Shown here: one piece after another, positions 22,695 through 33,700 of the stretch
Layout of the letters: each line of letters begins with the position of its first letter
Position numbering within the stretch: the stretch's first letter is position 1
Assembly (NCBI RefSeq): GCF_014066305.1
Contig: NW_023501037.1
Location: 1,364,501-1,428,500, forward strand
Source: Letharia columbiana
Lineage: Eukaryota > Ascomycota > Lecanoromycetes > Lecanorales > Parmeliaceae
Direction: 5' to 3'
Length of the DNA stretch: 64,000 nt
Notes under the pieces: generated by a model
Databases searched by the model: none
Told to the model about the DNA's origin: nothing
Seen by the model: only the letters and a program-made list of their open reading frames with translations
Position numbers and translations under genes: made by a program

Positions 22695-24901
22695 ATGTCT
22701 GTCGATTATCTTCTGCATGAAAGCTCTGTTGGCTATGCTATATTTCGTACAATGCTACAACCGGACACTGTCGGCGCTCGATTGAAAGAGGTTCAGGACT
22801 CAGTCCAGGTACTCCCTTGTTGCTTTGCTCTTGTAAGAAACATACTGACCTCTCAGTTTCTTGAGAAGTTCGGCAAGATGGTCAAGCTGGTCTCTTTCGC
22901 GCCCTTCCAGTAAGCGGCCGAGCGACGACCTGATTTGAAAATCCAGAAGTTAATTACATTATTCAGAGGTGCAGCTCAGGCTCTGCAAAATGCGAACGAA
23001 GTCAGCGAGGGCATAGCTTCTGAATTCCTACTTTCACTGCTTGAAGTCAATCTACCGAAGTCGGGGAAGAAGAGCAAGATTACGCTCGGGGTAGCGGACA
23101 AGAACCTCGCTGGTGCCATAAAGGGTGCATTTCCTGGACTCGAATGCGAAACAGGCGAGACTTCGGAGATTGTACAGGAAATGCTTCGCGGCATTCGTCA
23201 GCACGCACACAAGCTCTTGAAGCAACTGCAGGAAGGAGATGTCGAGCGCGCAAATTTGGGACTGGGCGTGAGGCTACCTATATGTGATCCAAGACAGTTG
23301 AAGACATGGACTGATGGAGTGTGATGGTGTTACAGCACGCCTATTCGAGGGCGAGGGTTAAGTTCAGTGTACAGAAAAACGACAATCATATCATACGTCA
23401 GTAAACGCACCTTCGCCGTCACTGCGTCGCTAATCTTATTCGCAGAGGCTATTGCTACGTTAGACAATCTGGACAAGGCAGTAAATTTGTTCTCGTGAGT
23501 GCACATTTCAGAGAAAACCCTTTGTAATCGAATCCTTGGTTCGAGCCGCGCTTCGTGTCTCGCGAGCAGTAGGCGGGTCTCAACCCTCACAACTGTTCTA
23601 TAACCTAGGTGTTTCGCCTTAAAGAAGCCATGCTGACTCCGAAAATTGCAGGATGAGAGTCAGAGAGTGGTATAGTTGGGTAAGTATTTCATGAGTGGTT
23701 CTCCCATCTGCAATACCGCACTTCGAGTCGCACCAGCTTTTTTGGGAACATTGTAGCATTCTGGCTGCCATTTTTACTTACTAGACTCGTCTCACCTGAC
23801 ATTGATCAACGGAAGAGCTGATTCGGCAAAATTTTCTAGCATTTCCCAGAGCTTATTAGGATCGTAAGCGATAACCATACTTACGCAAAGCTGGCTCTCT
23901 TCATCGGACCCAAAGAGAGGTTATCGGACGCAGATTTGAATGAGCTAGCCGCCCAAGTGAACGACGATTCTGAGATAGCCCAAAGCATTATTGACGTGGC
24001 TAAAGTCAGCATGGGTCAGGCAGTAAGTTTCCCACGAGTTTCTGTAAGCTCAAATATGCTGATTCACTTGTCTAGATTTCGGATGCTGACATGGACAATG
24101 TCACCACCTTTGCATCAAAAGTGGTCAGTCTAGCGAACTACCGGAAGACACTTCACAGCTACCTGGTCTCAAAGATGGGCATAGTAGCACCTAACCTGGG
24201 AGTACTGATTGGTGAGATGGTTGGAGCACGATTGATATCACACGCCGGTAGCCTTACAAATTTATCCAAATACCCAGCATCCACGGTTCAGATTCTTGGT
24301 GCAGAAAAAGCCTTATTTCGAGCATTAAAGACCAAAAGCAATACACCAAAATATGGCTTGATTTACCACGCGTCTGCCATCGGCAGAGCCTCGCAGAAGA
24401 ACAAGGGTAGGATATCTCGGTTTCTGGCGAACAAGTGTTCCATCGCATCTAGAATCGACAACTTTAGTGAAGCGCCGACCACAAGGTTTGGTGAGGCGCT
24501 GAAGAGCCAAGTTGAGGAGAGATTGAAATTCTACGACTCAGGAGCTGCGCCTACGAAGAACGAACTGGCCATGGTGCGTATCGCCTTGCTCAATCGTAAG
24601 AAAGCTGCTTTGAGGTCGTGCTAATCATAAGCTTCAGCGTAATGCAATGGACAGCGTGCTTGCGGATATCGACCTGGCGGATCCAACTGCAGATGTGGAC
24701 AGTGACGAGGAAATGGCTGATGTGGCACCGAGGGCAGTGCAGAAGCAGGAGAAACAGAAGAAAGACAAGAAGGAGAAGAGGAAAGAGAAAAGAGGAGATA
24801 AGGGGGAAGAGAGCGTAGAAGGCGAGAAGAAAAAGAAGCGGAAGCACGGTGAAGTCAACGGAGACAAGGAACGGAAGAAGGAAAAGAAAGCAAAGCGTTA
24901 A
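22695..24901 (+). CDS. nop56: Nucleolar protein Nop56 (box C/D snoRNP core)
   Basis: Nine exons (22695-22808, 22857-22909, 22967-23267, 23336-23396, 23446-23494, 23652-23679, 23840-24022, 24076-24573, 24638-24901) give 516 residues. The N-terminal domain starts [21 protein letters not shown] coiled-coil region with [18 protein letters not shown] follows, then the Nop domain with [40 protein letters not shown] and [20 protein letters not shown]. The tail (from about residue 430) is a Lys/Glu-rich KKX-type repeat, as in yeast Nop56. The protein pairs with Nop58 and fibrillarin to guide rRNA 2'-O-methylation. Two of its introns (23495-23651 and 23680-23839) are much longer than the rest, and at least the first has the 3' signature of the introner-like family. 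Confidence 0.94.
23495..23651 (+). mobile_element. Probable introner-like element in NOP56 (157 bp intron)
   Basis: Starts GTGAGTGCACATTTC and ends with ATGCTGACTCCGAAA then ATTGCAG. The 15 nt block around the branch site is identical to that of the GH17 intron at 62756-62904. The middle is diverged. Insertion is in phase 2. Confidence 0.7.
23680..23839 (+). mobile_element. Possible diverged introner-like element in NOP56 (160 bp intron)
   Basis: Its length matches the family, and its 3' end reads GAGCTGATTCGGCAAAA before TTTTCTAG, a degenerate form of the family 3' block. The internal block is not clearly recognisable. Phase 0. Confidence 0.45.
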
Positions 24902-25094
24902 CTCAAGTCTTGCCTAATGCAATGAGTCTGTTTAATTGTGCTATGAGACGATGCACCGTCGCTGTCAGGCTAAGTGTATCTTGCAGACTATCGATAGGCG
25001 GCTTTTGACAAATGCCGGACGAGGCCATTCTTTCAAAAAGCTATGCTTCAGACCATGGTTCCATTCGCTCCATAACGCATAATTTGGCTATGCG

Positions 25095-26339
25095 TCACGC
25101 AGCCTCCCCAAAGTCGTAATGTCCAGTTTCACTTGCATGCTCGGTCGCGCCTTTCTCACCAACGCTCACTTTTCCGCAGATATTACACCTGACAGTAAAC
25201 GCTGCCGTGTCGGTGTAATAATGCCTTTCCTGCAACACCCTGCACAATTCTAGTGCGCCCTCCAGGACAACCAAATCTTGAGCGTCAAAGATTTTGGTAT
25301 CAAGTTCGGGTGGCGCGTATGCAGTTTTGTGTGGCGCATCTGAGGGTGACAATGCGATAGCGTCATAATGAATGCCGGAATAGACTAATATACACCGTTC
25401 CGGCCTTCCTTCATTGAAGCGGTCGGTCCGTAAGGTCTGCACATCTACGCAGATTTTGGGGTCAGCGTTGCGTATTCGAGGCAGATATTGGAGTTGCGAG
25501 ATAAGTTTCTGGAGCGCAAAGGTTTCTTTTGCTCCCGAAAGATGTCGTATTACTCAATCCAAATACCAAATAGGAAGGATCAGCTCGGAAATGTACGCAC
25601 CGATGGACGAAATTTCGACATCAAAGTGCTTGCTCAGGATGTCTAGCTCAATGGCCCCACCCCATGCATCCTCAGTCTGGATCCACCTGCAATAGTCATC
25701 TGGCTGTTGATCCAGCACAACGGCGCTATACGTCTCTGGATTCACTTGAATACTCTGAGCGATTATAGAGCGCAATTCAGTCATGTTATCCATGGCGCCG
25801 AAGAAAGCGGTGTTGAAGGCACGAAAGAGGCAGGAATTATCATCGGGCATGATCCGAAGGACTAAAGTGGAAGCGTGCGAAGGGAGAGGCAGCTCTGGGG
25901 CGTCAAGGGAGGCGGAGGTGGGTTTGCGGGTGAGAGACAAGGGCTTGCTGGTTTTTTGAGTTGACGACGGAGGAGCAGTGCCTACATCTGCGAAGGAGAA
26001 TGAGGACGGTGTGTCTGCGGAGGACGGGTTCAAAGCCTTGTCTGCGAATACTTGACTGGGGCTTGGATCCAAGGGTTTTGGTAGTCCATTGACAGAGGGA
26101 GCTTGTGTAGTCTCGCTGACAATCAGCTGTTCCCCATCCAGGTTTATTCCAATATCTGACAGCTTCGCCGTCGTTGCGAATTCGCCGAGCGACAACGGCG
26201 TTGGTGGATAGCCATGTTTCAAATCAAACTTGGAGATTGATGTCCTTTCTGTAATTTGAGTCCTTAGATCTTCAACGGTCGCAGTTTCGGACAGTGATAT
26301 CGCAGCTTGGCCCGCCGGTCCACGTATCCTGACCCTCAT
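25095..26339 (-). CDS. otu1: Ubiquitin thioesterase OTU1 (Yod1 family)
   Basis: Two exons on the minus strand (25601-26339, 25095-25444) give 362 residues. An N-terminal UBX-like ubiquitin fold (MRVRIRGPAGQAAISLSETA and following, about 1-80) is followed by a Ser/Pro-rich linker. The OTU cysteine protease domain has LRIMPDDNSCLFRAFNTAFF (Asp167, Cys170) and CILVYSGIHYDAIAL (His272). A C-terminal C2H2 zinc finger has Cys333, Cys336, His349 and His355. Otu1 binds Cdc48/p97 through the UBX-like fold and trims ubiquitin chains in ER-associated degradation. The single intron is 156 bp and belongs to the introner-like family, inserted in phase 1 between the Cys box and the His box. Confidence 0.94.
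25445..25600 (-). mobile_element. Introner-like element in OTU1 (156 bp intron)
   Basis: Read on the minus strand it starts GTGCGTACATTTCCGAG, contains CTTCCTATTT and TTTCGGGAGCAA, and ends ACGCTGACCCCAAAATC then TGCGTAG. The two internal blocks also occur, in the same order, in the GH17 intron at 62756-62904. Confidence 0.85.
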
Positions 26340-26826
26340 CCGTCTGGCAAAGTAGTATAAAAAGTGTTGGGAAGAGTTGGGGAATTCGTACGGAGATCTA
26401 TCTGTATGGTCAACTCGCGCTTCCAGACGTACAATACTTTAATTCCGAGGGATCCGAGAATCGAAGCTCCAGCGCAGCGGCCCGCCAGGCCGCTTCAGCG
26501 TCTGTTCCGAAAGAGTTTAGGGCAAAACTCCAAAAGTGAGCCTCCCGTGGGAGTGAAGCAGACCTGCAAGCAAAGAGACGTTCAGGACAGTCAACTTCGA
26601 AGTTGGCATCTATCGAGCGAATCTCTTTTTTGCAAAGCTGACAACAGACTGTAAGAAGTGCTTTTGCTTGCGAGAAACACAGTATCCGAGTCCAAGCAAC
26701 CAAGTCAACCCATACCAAGTGTGGATATCAGGCCAAAGATATCCAAGCCTACAGAGTGCCTGCGACACCGAGACTCAATCGCAAAGACGCTCTGGCAGTC
26801 ACGGCCTATAGCCGATCGCGACGACC
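26340..26826. promoter_or_regulatory. Divergent OTU1/RSC1 promoter
   Basis: The 487 bp interval lies between two outward-facing start codons. A TATAAAA-like string (26353-26359) is close to the OTU1 ATG. The short frames inside overlap and have no recognised content. Confidence 0.45.
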
Positions 26827-29716
26827 ATGGCAGGGTCCAATGATTCTCTTAGTAGCCAGACGCCCATAGAGACGACCGAGACCCCGGCGCATAGCAATCC
26901 AGAAGGCCGTGCTCTCACGACCGAGCAAGTACGGGCGATGAAGAACATCACTGAAAGAATCTATGCATATAGGGAACCAGAGTAAGGATTCTCACCTCGT
27001 ATCCGTGACAGTCTTGACACCTCGCAGTGGCTACGACCCTTCGAAGCTGTTTCACCGCAAAGTTAATAAACGATCAATGCCAGACTACTACGATGTGATC
27101 AAGGAGCCTGTAGCCCTGAGTACGCTGAAGGCTAAACTTTTGACGAAAGAGTACAAAAGCTTCTCCGAATACGTTCGTGACTGCGCCCTAATTTCACACA
27201 ACGCCCAGACGTACAACAGAGCTGAGTCGGGAGCATACCAGGATGCCGTGGTCCTCAGACGGGAGTTTGAAAAAGAATTTAAAATTCTTGCTGACCAGGG
27301 TGTTATCTCACAAGAGGTGGCAACTTATCCTGACTTAGGGGAGCTGCCTCCTGTTGAGTCTCCTTTACCAGTCGAGGAGGAGGAAGATGACGATGTGGAC
27401 GACGAGGAAGACGATGAGGAAGACGAAGAAGACTCTGACGAGGATGGTCCAAAGCGAAAGCGAAAGCGTGGTCCTCGCTCTACGGCCGCCATCACGAAGC
27501 GCGAAGGGGGTAAGGACGATGGGGGACTGAAGGGCAACGATGCCGAGTCTAGGAAGAGGCGAGGTCGACCACCTCGTGTGGATACTCCGATGGAGTCTAG
27601 AATCAAGGCGGTCTTGAAAGCCATTCGCAAGTACAAGAACGAGCATGGAAACATCATCATCCATCAATTCGAGAAATTGCCGGACAAGGTCGCCATGCCG
27701 GAATACTACATAGAAATCAAAGAACCAATTGCAGTTGAGCAGATTAAGGTACGTAGGAAGGATATTGCCAAGATGCTGCCCAGGTAGCCCAACAGGGTGA
27801 CAACTTCTAACATTGCACAGAAGAAACAAAAGCGGAAGAAGTACCAATCCGTTGATCATTTCATGCGCGATATCGATGTCATGTTCAACAACGCGAAGAG
27901 CTATAATCAAGACGAGAGCCAGATCTACAAAGACGCTGTGTATCTCCAGGTGTGTCTCTGTAACGCTAGTCAAGCACCATATATGCTGACAATTTGGTTA
28001 GACCGAAACACACAAGCTTGCAGATGCAGAGAAAGAAAAACCAGACACAGAGTTCCAAATGGAAGAAGGTCGTTTGCCCTTACCAGGCGGCATCTTGCAC
28101 AATGGCCAGCTATGGAAAGTTGGCGACTGGATTCACATACAGAATCCGAACGACGTGACAAAGCCGATCGTCGCCCAGATCTATCGTACTTGGCAAGATA
28201 CTGACGGAGAAAAGTGGGTGAATGCATGCTGGTATTACCGGCCAGAACAAACTGTCCATCAGTATGAAAAGCACTTCTACCCCAACGAGGTGGTCAAGAC
28301 AGGGCAGTACCGAGATCATCGTGTTGACGAGATTATCGATCGATGCTTTGTCATGTTCATCACGCGTTACAGCAAGGGTAGGCCACGAGGATCTTCAGCC
28401 GACAAAGATGTTTATGTGTGCGACTCAAGATACAATGAGGAGAAACACAAGTTGAACAAAATCAAGACCTGGGCTAGCTGCTTACCTGATGAGGTTCGAG
28501 ACCAGGACTATCCTATGGATATGTTCGATGGGGGCGTCAAAAAAATCAAGAAAGTACCAAGTCCAATCTTGCATCTACTCAAGGAGGATGCAAAGGAGAC
28601 GGACGAGTTACCCAAGCCAAGATGGGGAGCTGACAATGCTCCTCCTGCTGTAGGTGCGGTGTACAAAGGGCCGCGCGACGAAAACGTGAGTTTTAATAAT
28701 ACATTGACTTGAATCACTGCGGCCACTGACACGATTTGAAGCAATCTCCACCTCCAGAACCCACCCCATCACCTCCCCCACAACCAGCACCATCGGTAGC
28801 AAAACCTGTCAATAATTCAACGGCCTACGATACACCCAGCTATCCAAGAGATGGTCAGGGTGATGCTATCATGGGTGGCTATAACCAACCACCCGCAACA
28901 TCTTTCAACCAACCTCAAGGCAACCTCGCCCAAGCCTACGGCTCATCTGTACCACTGTACCATCAACACTCGGCCTCCCCAGCTCCGGTCCATCATCCAC
29001 ATCAGTACACCCAGCAAGCCTCCAATTCCTATACGCAGCCTCATCCTGCGGCCGCGACCTCATCTCATCTTGACCATTATGCCACGCCAAATCGCTACGT
29101 CAACCAGCGCGTCGCTGGGCCCAGCATCCCTGCCCAGCGTCTCCCGGAGGTCGGCCACTTACCAGAAAACGCAAATCTAGCCATTCCCGAAGATACGCGC
29201 GATCAATTTCAACAAGATGACAATGGTCATGTGCTCTGGTTCACCTCGCCACCAGTGGATACGCTACCGCCCACAAAACCCCACTCGGCTATCGGGCACA
29301 CCGCCAAATACCTGGCGGAAAAAATCCGTCTGAAAAAGGCCCTGAAGGAAAAGCGGAAGGCGGAAGGTCTCCCAGTAGAAGAGGAAGAGCAGCCGCAGCT
29401 CCTAGTGAAGAAGGCCAAACATGGCGTTGCTGGGGATTTGCAACAGCAGGTCAATGACTTGACCGTGAAGGCACTGTGGAAATGGAACGAACAGATGCAG
29501 GAAGGCACCGACAAGATCTATCAGACTCTCTACGGCCAGCATTGGGGTGAAGGCAAGAAGTATGAAATGGAAAAGCTAGCTAAAGTGCAAGCGGATGAGA
29601 AGAGGCGTCAGGCAGAGATTGCGAAGACTAAGCACAAGAGTAACTGCTGGGACGCAGCGAGAGCCTCATGCAGTGACACCGGGATCTACAAAGACGACTG
29701 GGATCCGAGGTTTTGA
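26827..29716 (+). CDS. rsc1: RSC chromatin-remodelling complex subunit with two bromodomains and a BAH domain (Rsc1/Rsc2)
   Basis: Five exons (26827-26981, 27028-27748, 27821-27949, 28002-28685, 28742-29716) give 887 residues. Bromodomain 1 (about 40-145) has LFHRKVNKRSMPDYYDVIKE and ISHNAQTYNRAESGAYQDAV. An acidic stretch and a basic GRPP AT-hook-like motif follow. Bromodomain 2 (about 240-335) has FEKLPDKVAMPEYYIEIKEP and MFNNAKSYNQDESQIYKDAV. The BAH domain (about 360-480) has GQLWKVGDWIHIQNP and WYYRPEQTVHQYEKHFYPNE. The long C-terminal part is rich in Pro, Gln and Ser. In yeast this subunit ties the ATP-dependent RSC remodeller to acetylated nucleosomes. The last intron ends in GAAG, a weak acceptor; the frame is continuous either side. 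Confidence 0.93.
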
Positions 29717-30184
29717 GGAGAGTGTTCTTGAAGCCACTAGTTTGAGCTTCTTTGGCCATATCTACTTCTTTTCTGGTGACAGCATCACCCGCCTTTCTGC
29801 CCAGAATGAGGATATTATTAGCAATGTTCCTTTTCTCATACCCTATCCATCTGGGGTCTGGCCAAAGGTGTTGGCCTGACTCCGAGGCATCTTGCAGACT
29901 TTCTGTCCAGAGCTACACTGCTGAACAGCGTTGATACCCAAAGTTGAAGGCGAATGGAGATCTTTGGCCCTCGGTCATTATGGATAGAATTATATACCTT
30001 GATAAAAGTGGTGACGGACACAGCAATGAGGAAAGCGCTGTAACAACATAACGTCCCGTGCTTCAATTACTGGCCTATGTACTCATCGAGTCCACTGACC
30101 AGTGTCGAAAAGTACCGTAACACTAAGGTAGCCTTTGATCCCGCAGCCTCTAGCGCCAATTGCCCTTCTCTTACATCATATGCG
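29717..30184. other. Tail-to-tail interval
   Basis: This lies between RSC1 and the small minus-strand gene that follows. No gene is supported. It should hold both 3' UTRs. Confidence 0.45.
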
Positions 30185-30787
30185 CTACGCTTTGCCTCTT
30201 CCGGCCTTCCCTTTCTCTTCAACTTGTCCCAAGCCCGCAAACAGTCCCTCTCTCCTTCTCGCCAATCCTTCCAGCTCCCTCCTCAGTCTCTCTACCTCTA
30301 GCAATGCCATCTCTCTGTCTGGCGGTAGCCCTTCGAATCCTCTCACGCGGCCTTCTAGACCCCGAACCCTCTTCTCCAAATCTCGCACCTCGCGCTCATC
30401 AACGTGTGTAGGCAGAGGAGGCAGAATCGGTAACCCCAACCTCGCTTTTCTATACTCCTCTGCCATTTTCTTCTCCTTCTCAGTGAGTGACTTAGACTGG
30501 TGGTGTTGACAGCAACACATGCTTTCCTGCCCAGAGTGAGCCCCATTCACTGCTGCTGGCTTCGGTCTCTGCTGGCCGCCTGTTGCTTGGGTTTGCACAG
30601 ACTGCGGTGGTGCCTGTGAGTGTAGCGCTTGTGCTTGTATCTCTTCTCCGCGTCTTAGCTTAGCGAGAAATTCTTGAGCACGTGCATGTTCGGTCTTCAA
30701 TTGCTGGTGCAAGATCTCAACCCGCTGGAGCTGGGCAGTGAATTCGGGGGCGGATGAGGGAGTGAGAGGGAAAGCCATAGGGCTCAT
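30185..30787 (-). CDS. Small coiled-coil protein of unknown function
   Basis: A single exon of 200 residues. The N-terminal third (TAQLQRVEILHQQLKTEHAR and AQEFLAKLRRGEEIQ) and the C-terminal third (DEREVRDLEKRVRGLEGRVR and LLEVERLRRELEGLARRREG) are predicted coiled coils. They flank a linker rich in Gln, Pro and Ala with a CCCQHH cluster. No signal peptide or membrane span is seen. I do not recognise the family. It diverges from the ER co-chaperone gene at 31407 across about 620 bp. Codon use is regular and the start (CCAATGAG) has C at -3 (not a purine). Called as a gene on coiled-coil periodicity and intact length, not homology. Confidence 0.55.
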   Translation of the reverse strand: MSPMAFPLTPSSAPEFTAQLQRVEILHQQLKTEHARAQEFLAKLRRGEEIQAQALHSQAPPQSVQTQATGGQQRPKPAAVNGAHSGQESMCCCQHHQSKSLTEKEKKMAEEYRKARLGLPILPPLPTHVDEREVRDLEKRVRGLEGRVRGFEGLPPDREMALLEVERLRRELEGLARRREGLFAGLGQVEEKGKAGRGKA

Positions 30788-31406
30788 TGGATTGGCTAAG
30801 GCCGTTAGGCGATGAGAGATGTGGGGTTCTTATGGGGGTATGACGTTCAACGAGGCTCTAACGGGCTTCAGAAGAGGATGAATAAAGATGCCAACTGGTT
30901 GAGGCGGTGCCTATGGAGAGGAGTGTCGCCGGTGCAACAAGGCAATCGTCACGTCGCACGAAGCTTTGATAGCACGCAGAAGGCAATGTCAACGGCAAGT
31001 GGAGCACGTCCAACAATGTACGTGAGCAATCTCAAGACGAGATGAAGGAGGACGCTTGTGAGTGGATGATAATTTGAGTGGTCGTGGTGTAGTATAGTAG
31101 AGATAATGAATGGCAAAGGATGTCAGCTTGTAGAGTACTCGTATCCTGAGCTCCGCAGCCTTGCGGATGATTGCTTGGGAAAAACGAGGAATGTGGAGAA
31201 GGGGAAAATTGGCCGAGCGGGATGAAAGGCTTGGCGCAGGCGGCAGGCGGCAGGCGCTTGTATCTTCCGAGTAAAGTAAAGTAATGAGTAAGGTGAGTAT
31301 GGGAATAATGCCACTTGGCTTTCCAATTCTTCCATTGTTCAAATAAGTATCGTCTTCTTTTTCTGAGCACCCTCTTCGATGACACGATGCTCCTTAACTT
31401 TTCACA
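30788..31406. promoter_or_regulatory. Divergent promoter region before the ER co-chaperone gene
   Basis: Two outward-facing genes flank this 619 bp interval. The overlapping minus-strand frames (30989-31385) show no family features. A tandem GGCGGCAGGC repeat sits at about 31240-31256. Confidence 0.4.
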
Positions 31407-33048
31407 ATGATTACACGATTATCATTCTTGGCTCTGGGAGCTGTTCTCTTGTCCTCGCCCCTTATTGATTGCACATCCCCTTCAGAGATACCCTCGGATA
31501 CCCCCATCGCCTCCCTCGTCTCCTCCGCTAAATCCCACCTCGCCCAAGGCAATGCAAATGACGCGCTTACATACTTCGACGTTGCTATCTCGCGAGATCC
31601 TCGGAATTACCTCACAATCTTCCAGCGTGGTGCCACGTACCTTTCATTAGGAAAGAACGATAAAGCAAGTCAGGACTTTGACAAGGTACTGAGCATCAAA
31701 CCTGACTTTGAAGGAGCGCTATTACAGAGGGCCAAGATCAAAAGTCGGAACGCGGACTGGGTGGCAGCAAAGGAGGACTATGTGAGGGCAGAGAAAACAG
31801 GAAGCGCAGACTTCATACGGCTCGAGGAAGCATGGGGAGCCGCATCACTAGCGTCGGATGCGGAAAAGGCTGGTGACTGGGAGAGTTGTGTTGGCCACGC
31901 CGGTACAGCAATAATGGTCGCAAGCACCGCTTTGAATTTAAGGCAATTGAGGGCACGGTGTCGGTTTGAGAGGGGCGAAGCGCTGGAAGGGGTCAGCGAT
32001 CTGGCACATGCACTGCAGATATCGCCTTCGGCCATCGAGCCTCATATGCAGATATCGACGATGATGTTCTACTCAGTGGCGGACACAGACAAAGGCATTG
32101 AGCAGATGAGGAAGTGTTTGAGATCGGATCCGGATTCGAAGGCTTGCAGTAAGCTCTTTAGGCGGGAGAAGCAGCTCGACAAGGTGTTGAAGCAAGCCTC
32201 CGCATTGAAGGAGAAGCGCCAATTCAACAGCGCTGTGAAGCTTCTGGTGGGGACAGGTGAGGATCCAGGGCTGATGCAAGATGTGAAAGAGGACGTCAAG
32301 GGTTTTAAGGAGGCTGGCTACATTAACAAGAACTCTCCGAATGAGCTCTACAGCAGTCTGGTTGAGATGGCCTGTGAATGCTACACAGAAGTACGGATCT
32401 TTATTCCAAAAGTTGTTCGACATCTGTACTAACACATCCCAGATCAACAAGAAGAAAGCTGCTCCCTACTGTACCGAAGCTCTGACGTTGAACGTCCACT
32501 CGCTCCCCGGTCTCATCGCTCAAGCACAAAGCCAAGTTGATGCCGAAGACTTCGAAGCCGCCATTGGCACCCTCAATCTCGCAAAAGAACACCACCCTGC
32601 TGCCCAAGATATACAGCCTCTCCTGCAAAAGGCCCACACTCTGCTCAAACGCAGCAAGACAAAAGACTACTACAAAGTCCTAAGCGTCTCTACGGACGCT
32701 GACGACCGCACAATCAAAAAGGCCTATCGGACAATGACGAAGAAGTACCACCCCGACAAGGCAAGCTCCCTGGGCGTAACGGAAGAGCAGGCGGCGAAGA
32801 AGATGGCGAATATCAATGAGGCTTACGAAGTGCTTAGCGATCCGGAGTTGAGGGCGAGGTTTGACAGGGGTGACGATCCTAATAATCCGGAACAGCAAGG
32901 GCAACCATTTCATGGAAGTCCGTTCGGGCAAGGGCCCGGGGGTCAACAATTCTTTTTCAAGCAGGGTGGTGGAGGAGGTGGAGGGTTCAAGTTTCAGGGT
33001 GGAGGAGGCGGAGGAGGATTCCAATTTCCTGATGGATTTGGCTTTTGA
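31407..33048 (+). CDS. ER-lumen TPR and J-domain co-chaperone (DNAJC3/P58IPK-like)
   Basis: Two exons (31407-32390, 32443-33048) give 529 residues. MITRLSFLALGAVLLSSPLI is a signal peptide. Residues 30-390 form TPR repeats, for example AKSHLAQGNANDALTYFDVA, YLTIFQRGATYLSLGKNDKA and HSLPGLIAQAQSQVDAEDFE. The J domain (about 404-470) has DYYKVLSVSTDADDRTIKKA and the HPD motif in KKYHPDKASSL, needed to stimulate Hsp70 ATPase. The tail is Gly/Phe-rich (QFFFKQGGGGGGG) and has no HDEL-type retention signal. By family it delivers unfolded proteins to BiP in the ER. The 52 bp intron is in phase 0 and has a CTAAC branch site. Confidence 0.92.
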
Positions 33049-33348
33049 ACGGAAAGCATTGAGTGCATACATTGCTTGGAGTCTCAAGCGCTCGAATAGA
33101 GCTGAGAAGAATCATAGTCGCTTTTGTAGCATGAAATCATAGGGAGTACTCGTGTTGTCTCTATTGTTGATTTTCCACCATGCCAAGTAATGCTTTCCAA
33201 TGGTTGTTGTCTCGAAAGCACTATAATATTCCCCACCCAAGAGTTCCATCACCTTTTTTTCTTTTGTTTAAAAAGATCAAATACTTACTTAGTTCACCAA
33301 CAATCAATGTCCATAAAGAAAAGCAAAAAAAAATACAACTAATTGCTA
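33049..33348. other. A/T-rich interval before the tRNA gene
   Basis: Downstream flank of the co-chaperone gene. A-rich runs (33319-33340) lie just 3' of the tRNA on its own strand, where their complement gives T runs that would serve as an RNA polymerase III terminator. Confidence 0.5.
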
Positions 33349-33457
33349 CGACACCTGCAGGGTTCGAACCTGCGCTCACGAATGAAACAGATGTCGAAAA
33401 TCATATCTGAGGAGATAAAATTCAAGTCTGTCGCCTTAACCACTCGGCCAAAGTGTC
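33349..33457 (-). tRNA. tRNA-Ser (anticodon TGA) with intron
   Basis: On the minus strand the acceptor stem GACACTT pairs with AGGTGTC. The D arm is GGCCGAGTGGTTAAGGCG. The anticodon stem-loop ACAGA-CTTGAAA-TCTGT carries TGA, the variable arm is long (class II), and the T arm is GCAGG-TTCGAAC-CCTGC. A 28 nt intron (33393-33420) follows position 37, the canonical site. The discriminator base is G. The A and B box promoters are internal. T-rich sequence follows the 3' end. Confidence 0.95.
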
Positions 33458-33700
33458 CTGGAGAATAATTTGTCAACTATTTGCACCTATTTTGGCAATG
33501 GATCAAGATCGAAAGCCAGCTGTGATTCATCCGTTCGCTAGACACATGGACATTTAATGCTACCAGAGAACAATACAGAAGACGTGCGGCTCCATGACTC
33601 ATTTTTGCCTCTTGCCTGAGACTCCACACGCTATGCCAACATTATCCCCAGACCCAAACCCTCATGCTTTACCAGAACAACATGCGAAACGCTGAAGCAA

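Noticed and set aside
23535..23556. GGTTCGAGCC resembling a tRNA T arm within a NOP56 intron
   Set aside because: The flanking bases do not form a T stem, and no acceptor, D or anticodon arms can be built around it.
23495..23839. Intronic box C/D snoRNA in NOP56
   Set aside because: NOP56 introns host snoRNAs in other eukaryotes, but no RTGATGA C box paired with a CTGA D box at proper spacing is present in either long intron.
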